64,000 nucleotides of DNA from Galdieria sulphuraria (lineage: Eukaryota; Rhodophyta; Bangiophyceae; Galdieriales; Galdieriaceae): positions 98,789 to 162,788 of the forward strand of contig NW_005178445.1 in NCBI RefSeq assembly GCF_000341285.1, given 5' to 3'. Of this stretch, positions 44,088 through 57,420 are shown in pieces. Made by a program: the position numbers and the translations under genes. The notes under the pieces are model-generated. The model had not been told where the DNA came from. It searched no databases and saw only the letters and a list, made by a program, of their open reading frames with translations. How positions within the stretch are numbered: position 1 is the first letter of the stretch; every line of letters starts with the position of its first letter.

Positions 44088-47000
44088 GATAATATAAAAT
44101 AGAGGAACGTTTTCTTCTTTAAATATTCAAGAACTTTAAACAACTCAAATACACAACATGCGGTCAACAGAATTCTGAAAGTCCTATAAAGAAATGGTCA
44201 GTTGGGATAAAGGCTCTCTCCTTTGCTTTCTCTCGCTAGATAAATGATTGCAATCTTTCAAGTGCCAGTAAACTCCTTTTCAGCGCTACATATTTTGTTA
44301 TCGAACAATATTCTAGAAATTGACCGATTCTATCTAGCTTCTTGCAACTCTTTTGGTGGTGGATATCTGATGAGTCTATTTCAAGTTCAAGAGTCTTTTA
44401 TTTTCTCATTGAACGCTAACTGTAACAAAGTTGTGAAAAGTTGAAATAAAATTATACCAATCAGTATTGTTTTTGCTCTCATCGTTCCGAGTTGGTCTGA
44501 AACTAGTACGTATTCGAGACCGTTATACCGTAACTGAACAACTATATATTATGGTAAGGGAATTATCAGGAAAAAAGAAAGTATTGCCATAGAAATAAAA
44601 AGGATATCAAAGAATACTATGAAAGGAACGTACAAGGATCAAGAAGGAGAGGCGTTTTATGCAAGCCACTATGACAAGGGTCAAACTCATAAAGAACTAG
44701 TAGTATTCTTCTTCCTCAATTGATATTCGACCGTTATGAAGCTTTGCCTCTCAGTAACCGTTAAAACAACTCTGCAGTTGAAAATATTTTCCAAATAACA
44801 GATGGAAGGGACACCATTGCTTTGTACTCGACAGCTTAACATTGTAACCTTACAGATAATGTGATAAGATTACTTGTACTTTATGTGCTACAAAAGCAAA
44901 ATACCTTTTGAAAAATTGACAAGAGTAATATCTTATTATTAACAACATGTCACTCAAACTAATTTGTCTTTATAAGCGCTAAGAATCCTTCAGGGCTTTC
45001 ATCTTCTACAGGAATCAAGGAGACTCGACAAAATAATCCATAAAAGCTATTTTGCCAAAAACTCTCACTTTCCTAACATGTTCCGCATTCTTAATGAAAA
45101 GTTATTGATTCCGGATTCGAAATGAATATACTCCTATAAAGGATATTTTGGACAAACACTATGCAACTTCCTTTTCAGAAAGAACACGACGTTATCTCAA
45201 AATGTATTTTGATCAAATGAAAAAGGCAAAAAAACTTGATGCTGCAACATCTCCTCCACTTCTCATACTTTCTATTTGTATAACACTCGTATCCATAATT
45301 GGATTTTCTCTCTCTCTCTCCCCTCTCCATCGAAGGGGTATGGATATTCCTTCGAGACTGCTTAAATAGAACATGACTCAACGGGTCTATCAATGAAATT
45401 TCCAACAGGTTCAAAAGTAGTCTTAGTTTATCCAACCATAAAGGATTGTCTCCAAAAACTTTATCAAGATCTTCACCGGCCGTGAAACCTGGGAGAATTT
45501 GAGACAGGTGGTCGAACACGCTACAACTTGACAATGAGGAAGTATCCATGACTATTCTTCTCTTATATTCTATGGTTCTGCCGCATATTTGATAGAACTA
45601 GAGACGATATTTTGGCTGTGGTCTTCATAATAAGCTCCACTATCCAATACCCAAGTAGGAACATACTGAAATTGTTTGGAAACTTTATGCAGTAAACTTG
45701 TTGCTTACAATAAACTAAATTGTCATTATATTCTGATATTCTCCAACTCCAAATGAGACCCGACTGGATGCAAAAATTTAGCAACTTCTGCTTTCACATA
45801 AAAGTCCAACATCAGGACTTGGCACTGAATAATATTTTTAGCGAAATGCCAGTCAAGTAGATACTCATTCTGATGAAGATTCAGTTTTCATAAATGTTTG
45901 CTCCTTGTCCGACAGCGATAGAGTTGTCATTAGTTTGTTGTGACTCGAATAAAAAAGGGGTCCACTGGTGTTTGTCTTGTGGGAATATATATTCCACTAT
46001 TTGATAAATGAGTTTCAAAAAAGGTTTGCAAACATTCACATGATAAGCTTCTTTGCCAAAATTATGAATGCCAGCTATTGTGGAACTCAAAACGCTGGAA
46101 CATTTCGGGAAGATGATTCAGTCCTAATGCTCTTACAATCTCCCAACTTTTATGGATGCATCTGGTACAAGACTATGCCGTAATAGAATCATTTCACCCA
46201 ATCTAGAACAGAAACACAATTGAACATAAACAATAAGAGTAAATATATTTTCAAACTAGAAAGCAAGACTAGGAGGTAATTCAAAGCGACTAATGGATGA
46301 AAACAAACTACAAATAGAACGAAGAGGAGGAATATCCAAACATCAAATTTCAATATATCATAAAGCAATCTGTAGAAAGAATAATTTGACAAATATTTCT
46401 CTTGTTTGGTGCAGACATCCTTGAACTTCTTGACCTTGTCAATTCTCCGAACAAATTTCATAAAGAAAACCAAAATGATTGGCCATGTAGAGAAAGTATC
46501 TAGAATCAGGTCCCATAGATACACCACCCAACAAAGTCTCTACAATAGAAATATGAAATTCCAACATACTGAGAAGACGTATAGCAGTGAAAGTAGTCAT
46601 TCCCTTTGATGAGGAGAAGGTCTCACTAAAGGCGAAGGTTCAGGAGGAATTCGCTCGATTCTGGTTTTCAGTTAATCCTCTAAAGGATCATCAGAACTCG
46701 AAAGAGCTTTAAGGCCTTCCCCAATTCTCTTAAAGCATAAATGACGTGCGTTAAGTAGCACCGCCTGTATAAACATGTATTTGTTTGAAGAATCACTCAT
46801 GTCCTTCTGAATGATTAGGAAAAAGAAACTTTAGAATAGGCTCATTATGATGCGTCTTATTCTGTACAAAGAACTTGACAGTCTCCTCTGAAAAGGGATC
46901 TAAAAGAAGAAAAGAAAATCTTACACGTGAAATACCGACATCTTGTTGTATTAATAGTATCTAATTTCCCTTGCGACAGCAAACATTACAAACGAGCAGA

Positions 47001-47827
47001 CTAACAAACTGCACAAGATTCTAAAAAACTTGATAAACGTCGTGGTCTTGAGTCGGTCCTTAGGTATGCATCAGTTCTTCAAACTTGGTGAATTCGTAAC
47101 AATCTAAATTTGCGATTTCGTCTCTAAAAAGATATAAATAACATTTTCGTTATTTGCAAGAGTTTCTACAGCCATTTTTTGTAGCTGTTCTTGCAAGAAA
47201 GAACTTGAGATAGCCATTCTAAACCTTTTAGACACGTGGCAATTGAATTGTAGCCAATCCACTACAAAAGGTCGTTTCAAAACAAATTCCCCTTGGTCAA
47301 TAGACAAGGGTGAACTTGACACAAGTAAAGTTCCATTAAGCGTTCAGTTCACGTTCTCCTACACTCTCTACCTTTGCAAAGCCAGGAAACGTATTATTCA
47401 AGTTCAAATAGTGCATCAAGTTCACTTTGTCGGGCAAAAAGAGAAACTTTTGGAAATTCTTATCAAACGTGCTTTTTCACTTTCATACGTTTCTGGTGCG
47501 CAACACATGTTTCGTCGCCCACCTTATATACACCTCGAAGTCCTAAGGAAAAGAGACAACAAAAACATCTAAAACTTGTGCTATTGTTGACTCTCTATTG
47601 ACGAGAGGATATTCTATACTTGCAAAGCCTATCCTTTCCAAAGAGAATCTTCTGTAACTTCGAAGACTACAGCTGTGGTAATCAATCCATTTCAGAATCT
47701 TTTCAAGTCCAATAAAAGAGTTCATGTCATACAAGGTTAAGAACCCACTTCTTTCACAAAATATTGAACTTCAAATATTTCTCTCATAACAAGTAAGCAT
47801 TCAATAACGAATAATAACATGACATTC
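44088..47827. pseudogene. Degraded or intron-rich minus-strand coding tracts, unrecognised
   Basis: Several minus-strand tracts are protein-like but do not assemble cleanly: about 47580-47725 (starts ATG, SIEYPLVNRES), 47480-47545 (DFEVYIRWATKH), 47104-47322 (FVVDWLQFNCHVSK), 46680-46800 (FKRIGEGLKALSSSDDPLED), 46189-46527 (two hydrophobic segments) and 45320-45549 (ATG at 45549, WLDKLRLLLNLLEI). Some join across plausible short introns (for example GTTTTAGATG...CCTTAG near 47550-47582), others meet stops. This may be one intron-rich gene or several decayed ones. I recognise no domain with confidence. A (TC)n tract lies at about 45307-45326. Confidence 0.3.
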
Positions 47828-49960
47828 CTAAATATTTTTGGAAAGAGATAAAACTATTTCTTGTAGGGTTGAAATGCCAATATTTCTCGAATGTGGATTA
47901 TCCACAGACTTGAAAGCGTTCCTTAAATTTGATAAAATGTCTTTGCCAATAAAGTTTTCTACATCAGCTTCAGAAAGAATAACCAATTCACAGTTGTGAG
48001 GAATCAAGAATTCTCCAACACTATCGCCAAATGAATAACAACGACTAGAATGATTCAAGTCCTCAGATACAATTGTAGCCAACTTGGTACTCATAATAAT
48101 CAACATACAATGCCATGTAGGATGACTAGTCAATACTTGATCATGAACTGGTTTTAAAAACTTGTGAGCTTCTTCCAAAATTTCATTCCATCGAATACCA
48201 CTACGACTCCATCGGCCTTTACAAGCAATACCCACCATCATCAAGTTCTTCTCATTCGTTCTTCCATGCAACTTGAATAATATATCTGGACTATGAAAAG
48301 TTGAATGAAATGGAATATATATCTTTTCAAATTCTAAAATTTCTTCCACTATCCTTTCCCATTCATCATTGCTTCCAAATGTCATTCTCTCTGTTCCTAA
48401 TACAGCTCTGGTACAATGTATAGATTTCATATAATAAGCAGCAGATTCGGAAGAAAATTGTAAATTCATTTCATTCCAAACACGAGACAATTGACCAAGA
48501 GTAGAAAACATTGAGCTGTTTGTAGGACGCCGAGAAAAATGTAAATAAAACAGTGTAGCAATAAGACCTTCCAAAATTCGACATTTCGACTCATAAAAGA
48601 ATTCAACAGATTGAGACTTGAGAGTTTGTAAAAGTAACCATTCTAAACGATCATCCTTTAAGCCTTGGTCAATATATTCAATCAGTAACTTGGGAATCAA
48701 CACTTCATAGCGTTCGTTGCGGTCTGGTTCTATAACCAATCGACGATAGAGACACATATCTGTAACTAGATCAAACAAAAACACATCAGAATTTGAGCTC
48801 ATTTGCACAGTTTCATCAAAATCAAATCGAATACGATACAAAGATAATAACCAAAGCATTCTTAACAAGCGCTTACGCTGCTCACTGAGACTTATCAGAC
48901 GAGGTAAGAATGGCGCAACACAATAATTTGTTACTAGAAAGCTATTCATTATGATCAAGAAGGTTTCCTTAGATAATAAGAAATTGTTGTTGGATGATTT
49001 ATACAGCAAAAGGTAACTGATTGCTCGAACAAGTAAACCAGGAACACCACCAGTCAATTCCAACAACAATTCTGCAAGTTCACTAGTTGAGAAGTCTTCG
49101 TGACAAAGAATTTCTGAAACCTTTGGGCTCCCAGGGAATAAAAAGGAAGAACTTTTCTCCAAATGTTCCACGATACTATGGTTCTCAAGCGGCGAAAGAG
49201 GAATAAACACTAACTGAACCCTTGAGACTGAAGCTACGTAATTATATATATTTAAGCCTTCACTTTTCCCAACAACAATAAAAAACAAGTCGGGTTCTTC
49301 ACACAACTCACGAATAATACCGAAAAAGTCGTTGTAAGGTCGAACTCTACCGCCGTGGGTTCTCTTGAAATGAAATTCGTCGAGACTTTCGTCTAGGACA
49401 CCAACTTCATCAAATGCTATAAGAAGATATTGATCCGAAGGAATGTTTAAGATTGAACGGAATTTCTGAACCACAGCATCAGTCCTAAGTTTCAGTTCCT
49501 TGAAACATTCGTCCGGGTCTGGTTGCGGAAGACCTGACTGCAAACAAGCAACCTTTATTAACAAATAGTAGACTGCCCACTCAAGGTTGCGTTTTTCTTC
49601 GGTGGGGAGAGTGGGCTTTAGCAGCCTTAGGTCGATGTAAAGCAACGAAGCCCTTTTCAGCTTCTCCAGAAAGGTTCTCCTCAAAGGGTTCCAAGCAAAA
49701 GTCGACAGGGAAGTTTCACTAAACCATCGCACCAACTCCAAATAGGTTACATAAAACGTGGTCTTGCCAGAACCGAACATGTGCGGAGCGAATGGTATGG
49801 TCAAGCGATAGTTGTTACTACTTGTTACAACCCTGAGTTGTTCTCTGTTGCTATGAAGATCATACAGTTCTTTTGTCACTCGAACAACATCTCTTTCACG
49901 ATCTACCACAACAGACTTAAAGTTGTCCACAGCTTTCCACTTTTCATCCAAGCTCGCCAT
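47828..49960 (-). CDS. Large P-loop NTPase with possible nuclease-like tail (Crinkler/RHS-like or expanded ATPase family)
   Basis: The single exon gives 710 aa from the ATG at 49960, and the frame also extends to an ATG at 50038. The P-loop is MFGSGKTTF, about 60 residues after the start. Walker B is YLLIAFDEVGVLDE and a sensor-like FIVVGKSEGLN follows. The order is NTPase, helical and winged-helix-like middle (ELTGGVPGLLVRAISYLL), then a C-terminal part with SPDILFKL and VGIACKGRWSRSG, which fits the D...xxK pattern of restriction-endonuclease folds. That architecture matches Crinkler/RHS-type proteins (NTPase plus nuclease) in many protists. An alternative is one of the large ATPase families of archaeal-like type reported as expanded in Galdieria. 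I find no transposase or terminal repeat around it. Confidence 0.6.
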   Translation of the reverse strand: MASLDEKWKAVDNFKSVVVDRERDVVRVTKELYDLHSNREQLRVVTSSNNYRLTIPFAPHMFGSGKTTFYVTYLELVRWFSETSLSTFAWNPLRRTFLEKLKRASLLYIDLRLLKPTLPTEEKRNLEWAVYYLLIKVACLQSGLPQPDPDECFKELKLRTDAVVQKFRSILNIPSDQYLLIAFDEVGVLDESLDEFHFKRTHGGRVRPYNDFFGIIRELCEEPDLFFIVVGKSEGLNIYNYVASVSRVQLVFIPLSPLENHSIVEHLEKSSSFLFPGSPKVSEILCHEDFSTSELAELLLELTGGVPGLLVRAISYLLLYKSSNNNFLLSKETFLIIMNSFLVTNYCVAPFLPRLISLSEQRKRLLRMLWLLSLYRIRFDFDETVQMSSNSDVFLFDLVTDMCLYRRLVIEPDRNERYEVLIPKLLIEYIDQGLKDDRLEWLLLQTLKSQSVEFFYESKCRILEGLIATLFYLHFSRRPTNSSMFSTLGQLSRVWNEMNLQFSSESAAYYMKSIHCTRAVLGTERMTFGSNDEWERIVEEILEFEKIYIPFHSTFHSPDILFKLHGRTNEKNLMMVGIACKGRWSRSGIRWNEILEEAHKFLKPVHDQVLTSHPTWHCMLIIMSTKLATIVSEDLNHSSRCYSFGDSVGEFLIPHNCELVILSEADVENFIGKDILSNLRNAFKSVDNPHSRNIGISTLQEIVLSLSKNI

Positions 49961-52900
49961 CGCCAAAATAAAATTGAATAACCTGTGGTTTATTTTTGAG
50001 TATAAATATAAATAAATAAACAATTGACTGTTTGCCATTCACAACAACAACAACGAAAACAGTAAAGGATACCAACCCAACTTCTTCTCTGTATCAACTG
50101 ATGACTATGGCATACCCTTTAGGGCTTGGACTGAGATGACTTGAACTATAGAAGAACGATCAATATGGCTTTTTCAACTATCAATATTCTTATTCTCGTA
50201 TGCTAATATAATGGTAACTCTCATAGGGTACAAGAAGGATTGGAAGGAAGCCAATGTTTATTTCACAAGTTTTTTATGCTCTTTGAGAGTATAAAGCTAT
50301 TAAACATGGCCCATTCTCAAATAGATAAGAAAGTTTCTTTCAGAATTTTCGAGAGTAGTCATGAGAGTTCCGAGAAATATAGATTGTTCATGAAGAATTT
50401 GTTCCATAGACGTCTCTCTCTAGATTTTCTGTATTTTATGGAACAGTTTTTACGTCACTTTTGCTTCATTTCGAAACACGGAACTAGAGTATGAACCAAG
50501 TCATTCTCTTTTGTAATCTACCCAAAAGCTCCAGTTGAAATATATTATTTAGTAGAAATGCAGAAACCCGCAAGCACAACACTCCTTTATTCTCAGCAAT
50601 CATCAAATTCCTTTCTTACGATATCATGACAACTAGCAGCTTATCACTAAAGCTACAAAAATTGATGATAGCAAAAGACAAACCAAAACAAACGTGCAAA
50701 GAAGGATCCAAAATATCTCGTGGTTTTATCAAATCTCAGAAACAACATTGACTCACACAAGTGTATCATCAATACTCAATTTCTGTAAGAGTCAATAACT
50801 CCTGTCTCTTTCTCCTCTGAAAATAGTGGCATTTGATACTGTGGATTCTGTTAAGAGGAGAAAAGATATTTTCAAGAAAAATTCAATTCAGTCGAATTGA
50901 GTCTATTCTATCTATTCTCTTCTCGTATATTGTCATTGCATAACATTTGAATCATAGTTGAATTCCCTCTCCCCAATAGCCCACTATATAGTTGAGGTGT
51001 TTTTGAAGGTAAACATGACTGTTTAGGTTTGAAGGTTTTCACTGCCTCCTCTTGAACTTTGTAGAAACCACAAATTGTGAACATAGATAAGAAAGCAAAC
51101 TATATAAAACACAAAGCTGCCTTAGGGCATGGATAACTCCAAGAGAACTCTTATTTCTTCCAATACGAAGAAAACAAAACTTTTAAAAGCTCTGCAAATT
51201 CAAGGAAAGATTTGTTCCGCTGCAGTTGTCTCCTACTCTTTTCCCACTCTCTCATCCATCAGCTCGTTGAATGAGTCATAATACAAAAGTTATTCGTGTT
51301 AGACACTAGGCAGAAGACTCTCGCGAAATATAACCTGACGGGTACGTTGGTGGAGGCTTCTCCTTAGATATTTGTAACAAGAATCAAAGACAACTCAAAG
51401 TTTTGTATAAACAAACTGTCTACATGTACAAGAAACGTTCATTTCCATTAGGGACAAGTCAAACATAAAGAAGAAAAGATAAAGTTTTATCCAAATTGCT
51501 CTAAAAAGAAGGAAAATGTCTCTTTCAACTTTGTATTATTCAGCAGAATAAAATTGTGCAGAGTCAAATTGATATTGTGATTATCCAAACTGGTAAAGGT
51601 CTTATTCTCTTAAATATACTAGATAAATTTCGTCTACTAGTGAAAAGAAAAGAATATAAACGTAGAAATAATGGAAAAATAAGAATCTTTCATCTCCTCT
51701 TGGCAAAGTAACAAAGAAGGTGAATCTTGAAATATATGTGCAAGGAGAAGCGAAAGCATCACCACTTTTACCGTTGTTATACTAGTCAAAAAGTCTCAAA
51801 AAGTTCTTTAGGTGGAGAACGAACCAATAGCCTTGAATCGTTTGAGGTTCGATCCTCCTTGACGTAAGTAGTTTATGTACGAATTTGTGTATAGACAAAA
51901 GTATTCCCAACCTTTGGTCAGTTTTTTATTATCGTCCTGTTCTCTGTATACTTTCCAATTCTAGAGTTGAATATACGATTTATTCTTCTTTATAACTCGT
52001 AATCGAACAAAGATTGCTCCTAGAGCGTAATTTGCATAGAAGGAAAGGTTCTAGTTCTCACAATGCAAGCCAAACAGAGTTAACGTCATTGAAATTAGAA
52101 AATGACAATTTTACACCTTTAAGCAGTTTTCCTAAATTTTGAGTGACCAACAAAGAAAGGTTCTCAGAACGAAAACGAGTCAAAAACTGGTTGTAGCAAA
52201 ACCGTTCTTGATTTGTTATCAAAATAGGGTCACAAGAAGTTTAAAATTTACCTTGCAGAGACAAGATTGATCAAACTCAACTCTGTTAAAAGGCTACAGT
52301 GTCGCTAGGGAGTTGAGAGGACCTTTGATACGACACTGTTCTTCTCGTTTCACAACAATACTGAGAAGTGAGATTGAATGTATCTAGCACACTTATTGTT
52401 CCAGAAACTTTTTACATATCTCCAAGTGGAATATTTTCTTTCATAAAACTCACTAGTCACTCAAAATAATATATCTCCAGTGAAAGGAGACAATACAAAG
52501 CAATCCTTCTCATAACAATCCAATTAGAAATGAACACAATGGTTTGATTGTTGGATAAAAAGGAAGGCTCAGTGAGTATTGTCAACGCTGTGGACCTGAT
52601 TCAAGTTTGCTAGTGAAACTTTTCAGACTTTAATTTCTAAAACGAATTCGTCGTTTGATTTAGTTGGACAAGTGAATTTCTATTATCTACGTTTCTTTTT
52701 TAAGCCCTTCAAATGTTTCTTTTAGAACAATCCATCGAGTCCTGAGCTCTGAGTTCCAAGTAGACTGTAGTTTCTTTTTAGTATTTACAACTTTTATTAT
52801 CTCTTTGGAATTTATATACTTTATGCAACACTTGTTTTTATTTCACTTCTGGTCTTGTATGGAAATTTGAGATTAGCGTTGTCGAGAAGAGAGCAAAGAC

Positions 52901-55679
52901 AGAGGAATTCAAGCTGTCGTTGAGTGTTGGTAGATTAATCAATTAGTTGTCTCACAAGTTTGTTTATTTCTATCGATAATTGTTTCAGAGCAGTTTTGCG
53001 TATTTATTAGCAGTTGAAAGTCCTGTAGTCTGTTGTTGAGATTCTGAGAATCAGGCTTGGGGCTATTATTTCAAAGATATTCTACAAGAACAAGAAACCA
53101 GTCAGACACTCAGTTGAGTCTTTTAGTCAGTACACAGAATAACATTCCGTATAGTAGTTTTTTGCCTTCTATATGACTCTTTTCACGATGGAAAAATCGG
53201 TCCGTAACTCTGCAACAGGCATTTCTCAGAATAGCATAGGAAAGTCTTGAGTCCATCATCGCACATTTTCAATGATTGTATTGTTGTGCTTTTAGATCAA
53301 TTCTCTATTGATACGAGTATATATTTTGAAATATCATGGATGTGGGGCTTTAGATAACGAAAGCTGAATAAACTTGTATTTTGAAAGCAAGGGAACAGTT
53401 TTTAGTTCAAAATATACTCAACTTGTTGGGAACCGTGAAATAAAGCAAGCAAAAGAGCATTGCTGAAAGTCATGGTTATGTCCACCTGGTAAAATGTTTT
53501 GACGATAGCGACTGTAGCTACTAGTCCGTTTTGAGAAACGCCTTTGTTTTTATGAATTACGGGGTTTACCGAGGGTGAAATATGTCTAAAACGATACATA
53601 AGTCGTAAGAGTGATAAAAGTGGAACTAGTATTAATGCTGTTTCTGAAAGGCATCTATTGCAAATCGTCTTTGGTCCTTATATAGTTGAAGAGGAGGGTA
53701 ACATTAGTAGTACGGTGTGAATGGGAAACAATGCGACTTGTGTGAAACAGTATTTGCCTTTTCAAGAGTGCTGCTGATCTGTTTTTTTCCCAACACACTG
53801 AAAGTCATGCTGTTGAAAGTAGTGGTAGTTGTAGCTGTCAAAAAGTGAAAAGGAAACTTCACATTTTGTGCAAACAGCTTGCGTTTGGATAGTATACAAA
53901 GTAGCTCTGAAAGAAACTCATGAAGGATGGGTTGAACTTCTACAATATTACACAAGCGCAAACATTGATGCAATCGTGTCCGACTAGAGTTTTTGGTTTG
54001 ACTCTGAAAATAAAGTCCAACTTTTGGTAGATAATTCCTAGAAAGCATACGCAGACGAACAAAGTAGTTTGCACATAGACACAAACCATAAAGCATTTTT
54101 CGATTATCGCAGCAAAATCAAACCATTCGCCACTACTCGAAATTCAACCACAGCAACAACAACAAATATGAGCCCAAGCCTACTACAGTATGGCACAGTC
54201 ATCAATTCTACAAAGAGAATGACTCCTGCTTCTATCTTTTACTCCTTTCTTCGTTGTTGGCATGAGCGGAAAAGTGCAATTGTTTTATTTACTTCGAATT
54301 GTAAAAAGACAACAACAACAACAACAACAGAAAGAAGATAGTGTATTGGTTAGTAGTACATGGAATATTAATAATAGTTTTTGTCATAAAAGTACGAATT
54401 TGACCTATTTTTTACCATAAAGGAAAATTGTATTGTTGACTCTACAAAAGAAAAAGGCATTATTTGCACACTTAAAAGCTATTCCTGCACCTCACTATCA
54501 GTAGAACTAAATACGGTCCTGATTTTGAACAACAAATAGAGTATCCAGTTGCTTTTAATGGTCGATTTTCGATTTTGCTTCTACATGTTTGAGACTAATC
54601 TTTACCTTTTGATTCTTGAAACGAACTTATTTGTTATCTCATGATAGTGTGATGAAGCAATTAGTCGTCATTTCTTTTCCGAAAACGTCGACGTACAACC
54701 TTTCAGAAGCTTTTTTCATTGGAAATCTCTATCACATAGAATCTCTTTGTCCCGTGACAGTTGTGTTGCATTTGGAGGGGTGGACAATTGATAGTCCAAG
54801 TGATCAATTCGAGATAGTTTCGTCAGTTGAATCAATTAATCTTTGACAAGTGAACTTGCAGCATCATGAAAGTGTACAACATACTGTTTCCAGTGATCTA
54901 GAATCTACTACTGATCTATCTGAACATATTGTAATGCTCTCATGTTAAAACCATCTTATGGGTATTTGTGCTCCAGAACATTTCCATCTTACATGTTCGA
55001 CCCTAAGACCAGCTTCATATGAAGTTAGTCATCTAATCGATAAGGATAGGAAAATATCTCTATTTCGTTTTTTCTCTTCTTCATCGGCGTAATTGTAGAA
55101 TGGTGAAAATCTTGTTCTTTAGAGTTGTAATATGTTCGAAAAACAATAGAATGCTCATTGTACAAGAAAAGGGATGAAGATGATAGAAAGTAGTATTCGA
55201 AGACTGCGGGATGATGTCAATTCAAAGAAAAAATCAACTAGATTGCAGTCAAAGTTCTATATAAACTATCTGCTGGGAATAGAAATTGAACTTGTCTTAG
55301 TACGAAATACTGGTTGTTTTCCCTTATTCTTATGAATTGTTATAAAAGACAAAAATTTATGTTTTACATAGTATATACTTTTCAATGAAAGAATATAGAA
55401 AGGTTAGTTGAAAGAAATTCAAGGAAAAGAAGTAAATGAATGCTTCCATGGTTTCACAGGGTTAAAATATCAGACCTATAATTTACAGATTTTGAGGTTG
55501 ATCCTCACAAAAAGCAGAATCAATTCTGTGATTTTTACACAAGTAGCAGCAAAAAACATGAATTGATAGTCATGTTCTAACTTCAGGACTTTTATTGTTA
55601 TCCTTTGATGCTTGAACTCTTTTCACAACCTTTGGTGGTTTTCATCCACCTCTTAATCTTGAACTATTACCACAATTGA

Positions 55680-55780
55680 TTCAAGTCATAAATGACAATG
55701 TATTTATGCCGTACCAATACCTTGTTCCTATTGATGAGTTGAATTTGAATCTAATTTCAGAGTGACATCCGAAACAATTC
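55680..55780 (+). repeat. Diverged repeat copy 1
   Basis: It contains AATGACAATGTATT, 18 intervening bases and TGTTCCTATTGATGAG, with further weak similarity downstream. It pairs with the segment at 57300-57420, which has the same blocks and identical spacing. Confidence 0.5.
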
Positions 55781-57299
55781 TGGTTACAGCCGTATTGAAC
55801 GAAGTAATAATCACTTACTTGCTTTAGAGTACTCTGAATCTTACCACTTCTAGTTAAATCTCAACGGGATATGGCACAATTATTTTATTAGATACGTAAG
55901 AAAAGGTCTTCTCAAACGTATCTAGAAACTGTTCACTGTTTTGTATTACTTGAATTGTGTACTGGATTCAGTGATTTACTGTTCATTGGAAAGAAAGTAA
56001 GATATTTCTTGATACTGCTCATTTAAAATGACATTTTGTGTAAGAGTTGGTCATTTGTTAATTACTAGTCGAATATCTCATCAAGATGAAATTCTGTTTC
56101 ATAAGTTTGTGAAATGTCCTCTATGGTTGATTCAACTTTTGAATTCTTAGAGATTACACTGAATTAATCGAACTCATTTAGTCCTTATCCCGAGAAAAAC
56201 GATTTTCCATATAGTATTAATAGCAGTATTATTATTAAGGATACCGAGAACTAGGGAGCTGAAGACTTGGTTTGAGAAAGATTTGGTAGTGTTTGAGTGT
56301 CCAATAATTCCTCCGTGATACTTGCACTTTATTTGCGATACCGGATATGTATTTCTTGATCGTTTCATCCTAGATAGCTTCGCGAATCGACTCAAGCCGT
56401 GAATCGCATTATACCTTTGCAGCGCCACGAATATGTTACTACTAGTTTATATATTTTGATATTAACTAGTTGTTTGTTCAGATATAAATACGTCAAACTG
56501 TACTTGATTCAATTGATTACTACTTGTCTTGAAGTGCTTTCAGTAATATCATTTCGTTCCAACCAAGCATTACTGGGTACGCTATAGTTACTTCACAGAC
56601 AAGAATCAGGAATCAGATTTCAATCTTTTTTCAAGTATTCGCATCTAAATGCGTTGATTGTTAGAAACGTTCAAAGTTGGCTATTGAAATATAGCCCTAG
56701 CAATGAATGGAGTCAATGTTCGACAAGATAACGGCACAACTCGATGCACAAAAAGTTGAATCAACGTTTCCATTCAAAATCAATTGTTTGATAGTAAGAC
56801 TAATATACGTTGTTATTTTTTAGGGGTATCTACGAGAGAGTTGGTTGAATTGTCATTATGTGGACATTGGGTTATCCAATAGAGTTTCTGTTAGATAGTG
56901 TTTGTATAAGATGGATTCTTTAAGGTAGAATTGATACTCTATTGACCACTAGTTGTCGAGTTGATAAAGACTTGGCATCTTTGCACTTGAAATCTCGCTG
57001 TTGTATGTACAGAGTCTTTATATCCGAAGCAGTGTTTTATGTGGTCTTTAGGCACCCTGTAAGCTTGATTCAGCGTCGAATTGTCCAAGATTATCTCGAT
57101 TTGCCTAAAGTATTCTAGTCCTTACTCTAAAAGGATGATTTACAGACTATTATTTGGATTACTTAAAATCAAGTCGAAGATCAATTCATGCGAGAATCAC
57201 TGCGTAAGAATCCGAATTACAGAAAAGTATCAATGTTTCCCTTGATATTTGTATGCTGTGTGCACTACTGGGCAGCCATAATTCAATTTAGGTACATCT

Positions 57300-57420
57300 G
57301 TGGATTCAATTTCATATTGAATGACAATGTGTTCCTAGAACATTGAGAACATGTTACTATTGATGAGCATAGATCAATCAGCATCCACCATTCTTGTATC
57401 TGTACGGAATTCAATTGAAC
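57300..57420 (+). repeat. Diverged repeat copy 2
   Basis: It contains AATGACAATGTGTT, 18 bases and TGTTACTATTGATGAG. The match to copy 1 in blocks and spacing indicates an old duplication and not chance. Confidence 0.5.

Noticed and set aside
46600-46720. + strand open tract (VIPFDEEKVSLKAKVQEEF)
   Set aside because: It mirrors a more gene-like minus-strand tract and lacks a start or flanking exons on its own strand.
50240-50494. 84-codon + frame
   Set aside because: Its length is near the chance level for this composition and there is no recognisable feature.
51790-51870. tRNA-like GGTTCGATCC sequence
   Set aside because: The putative T arm has a 6-base loop and poor stem, and no acceptor, D or anticodon arms can be drawn around it.
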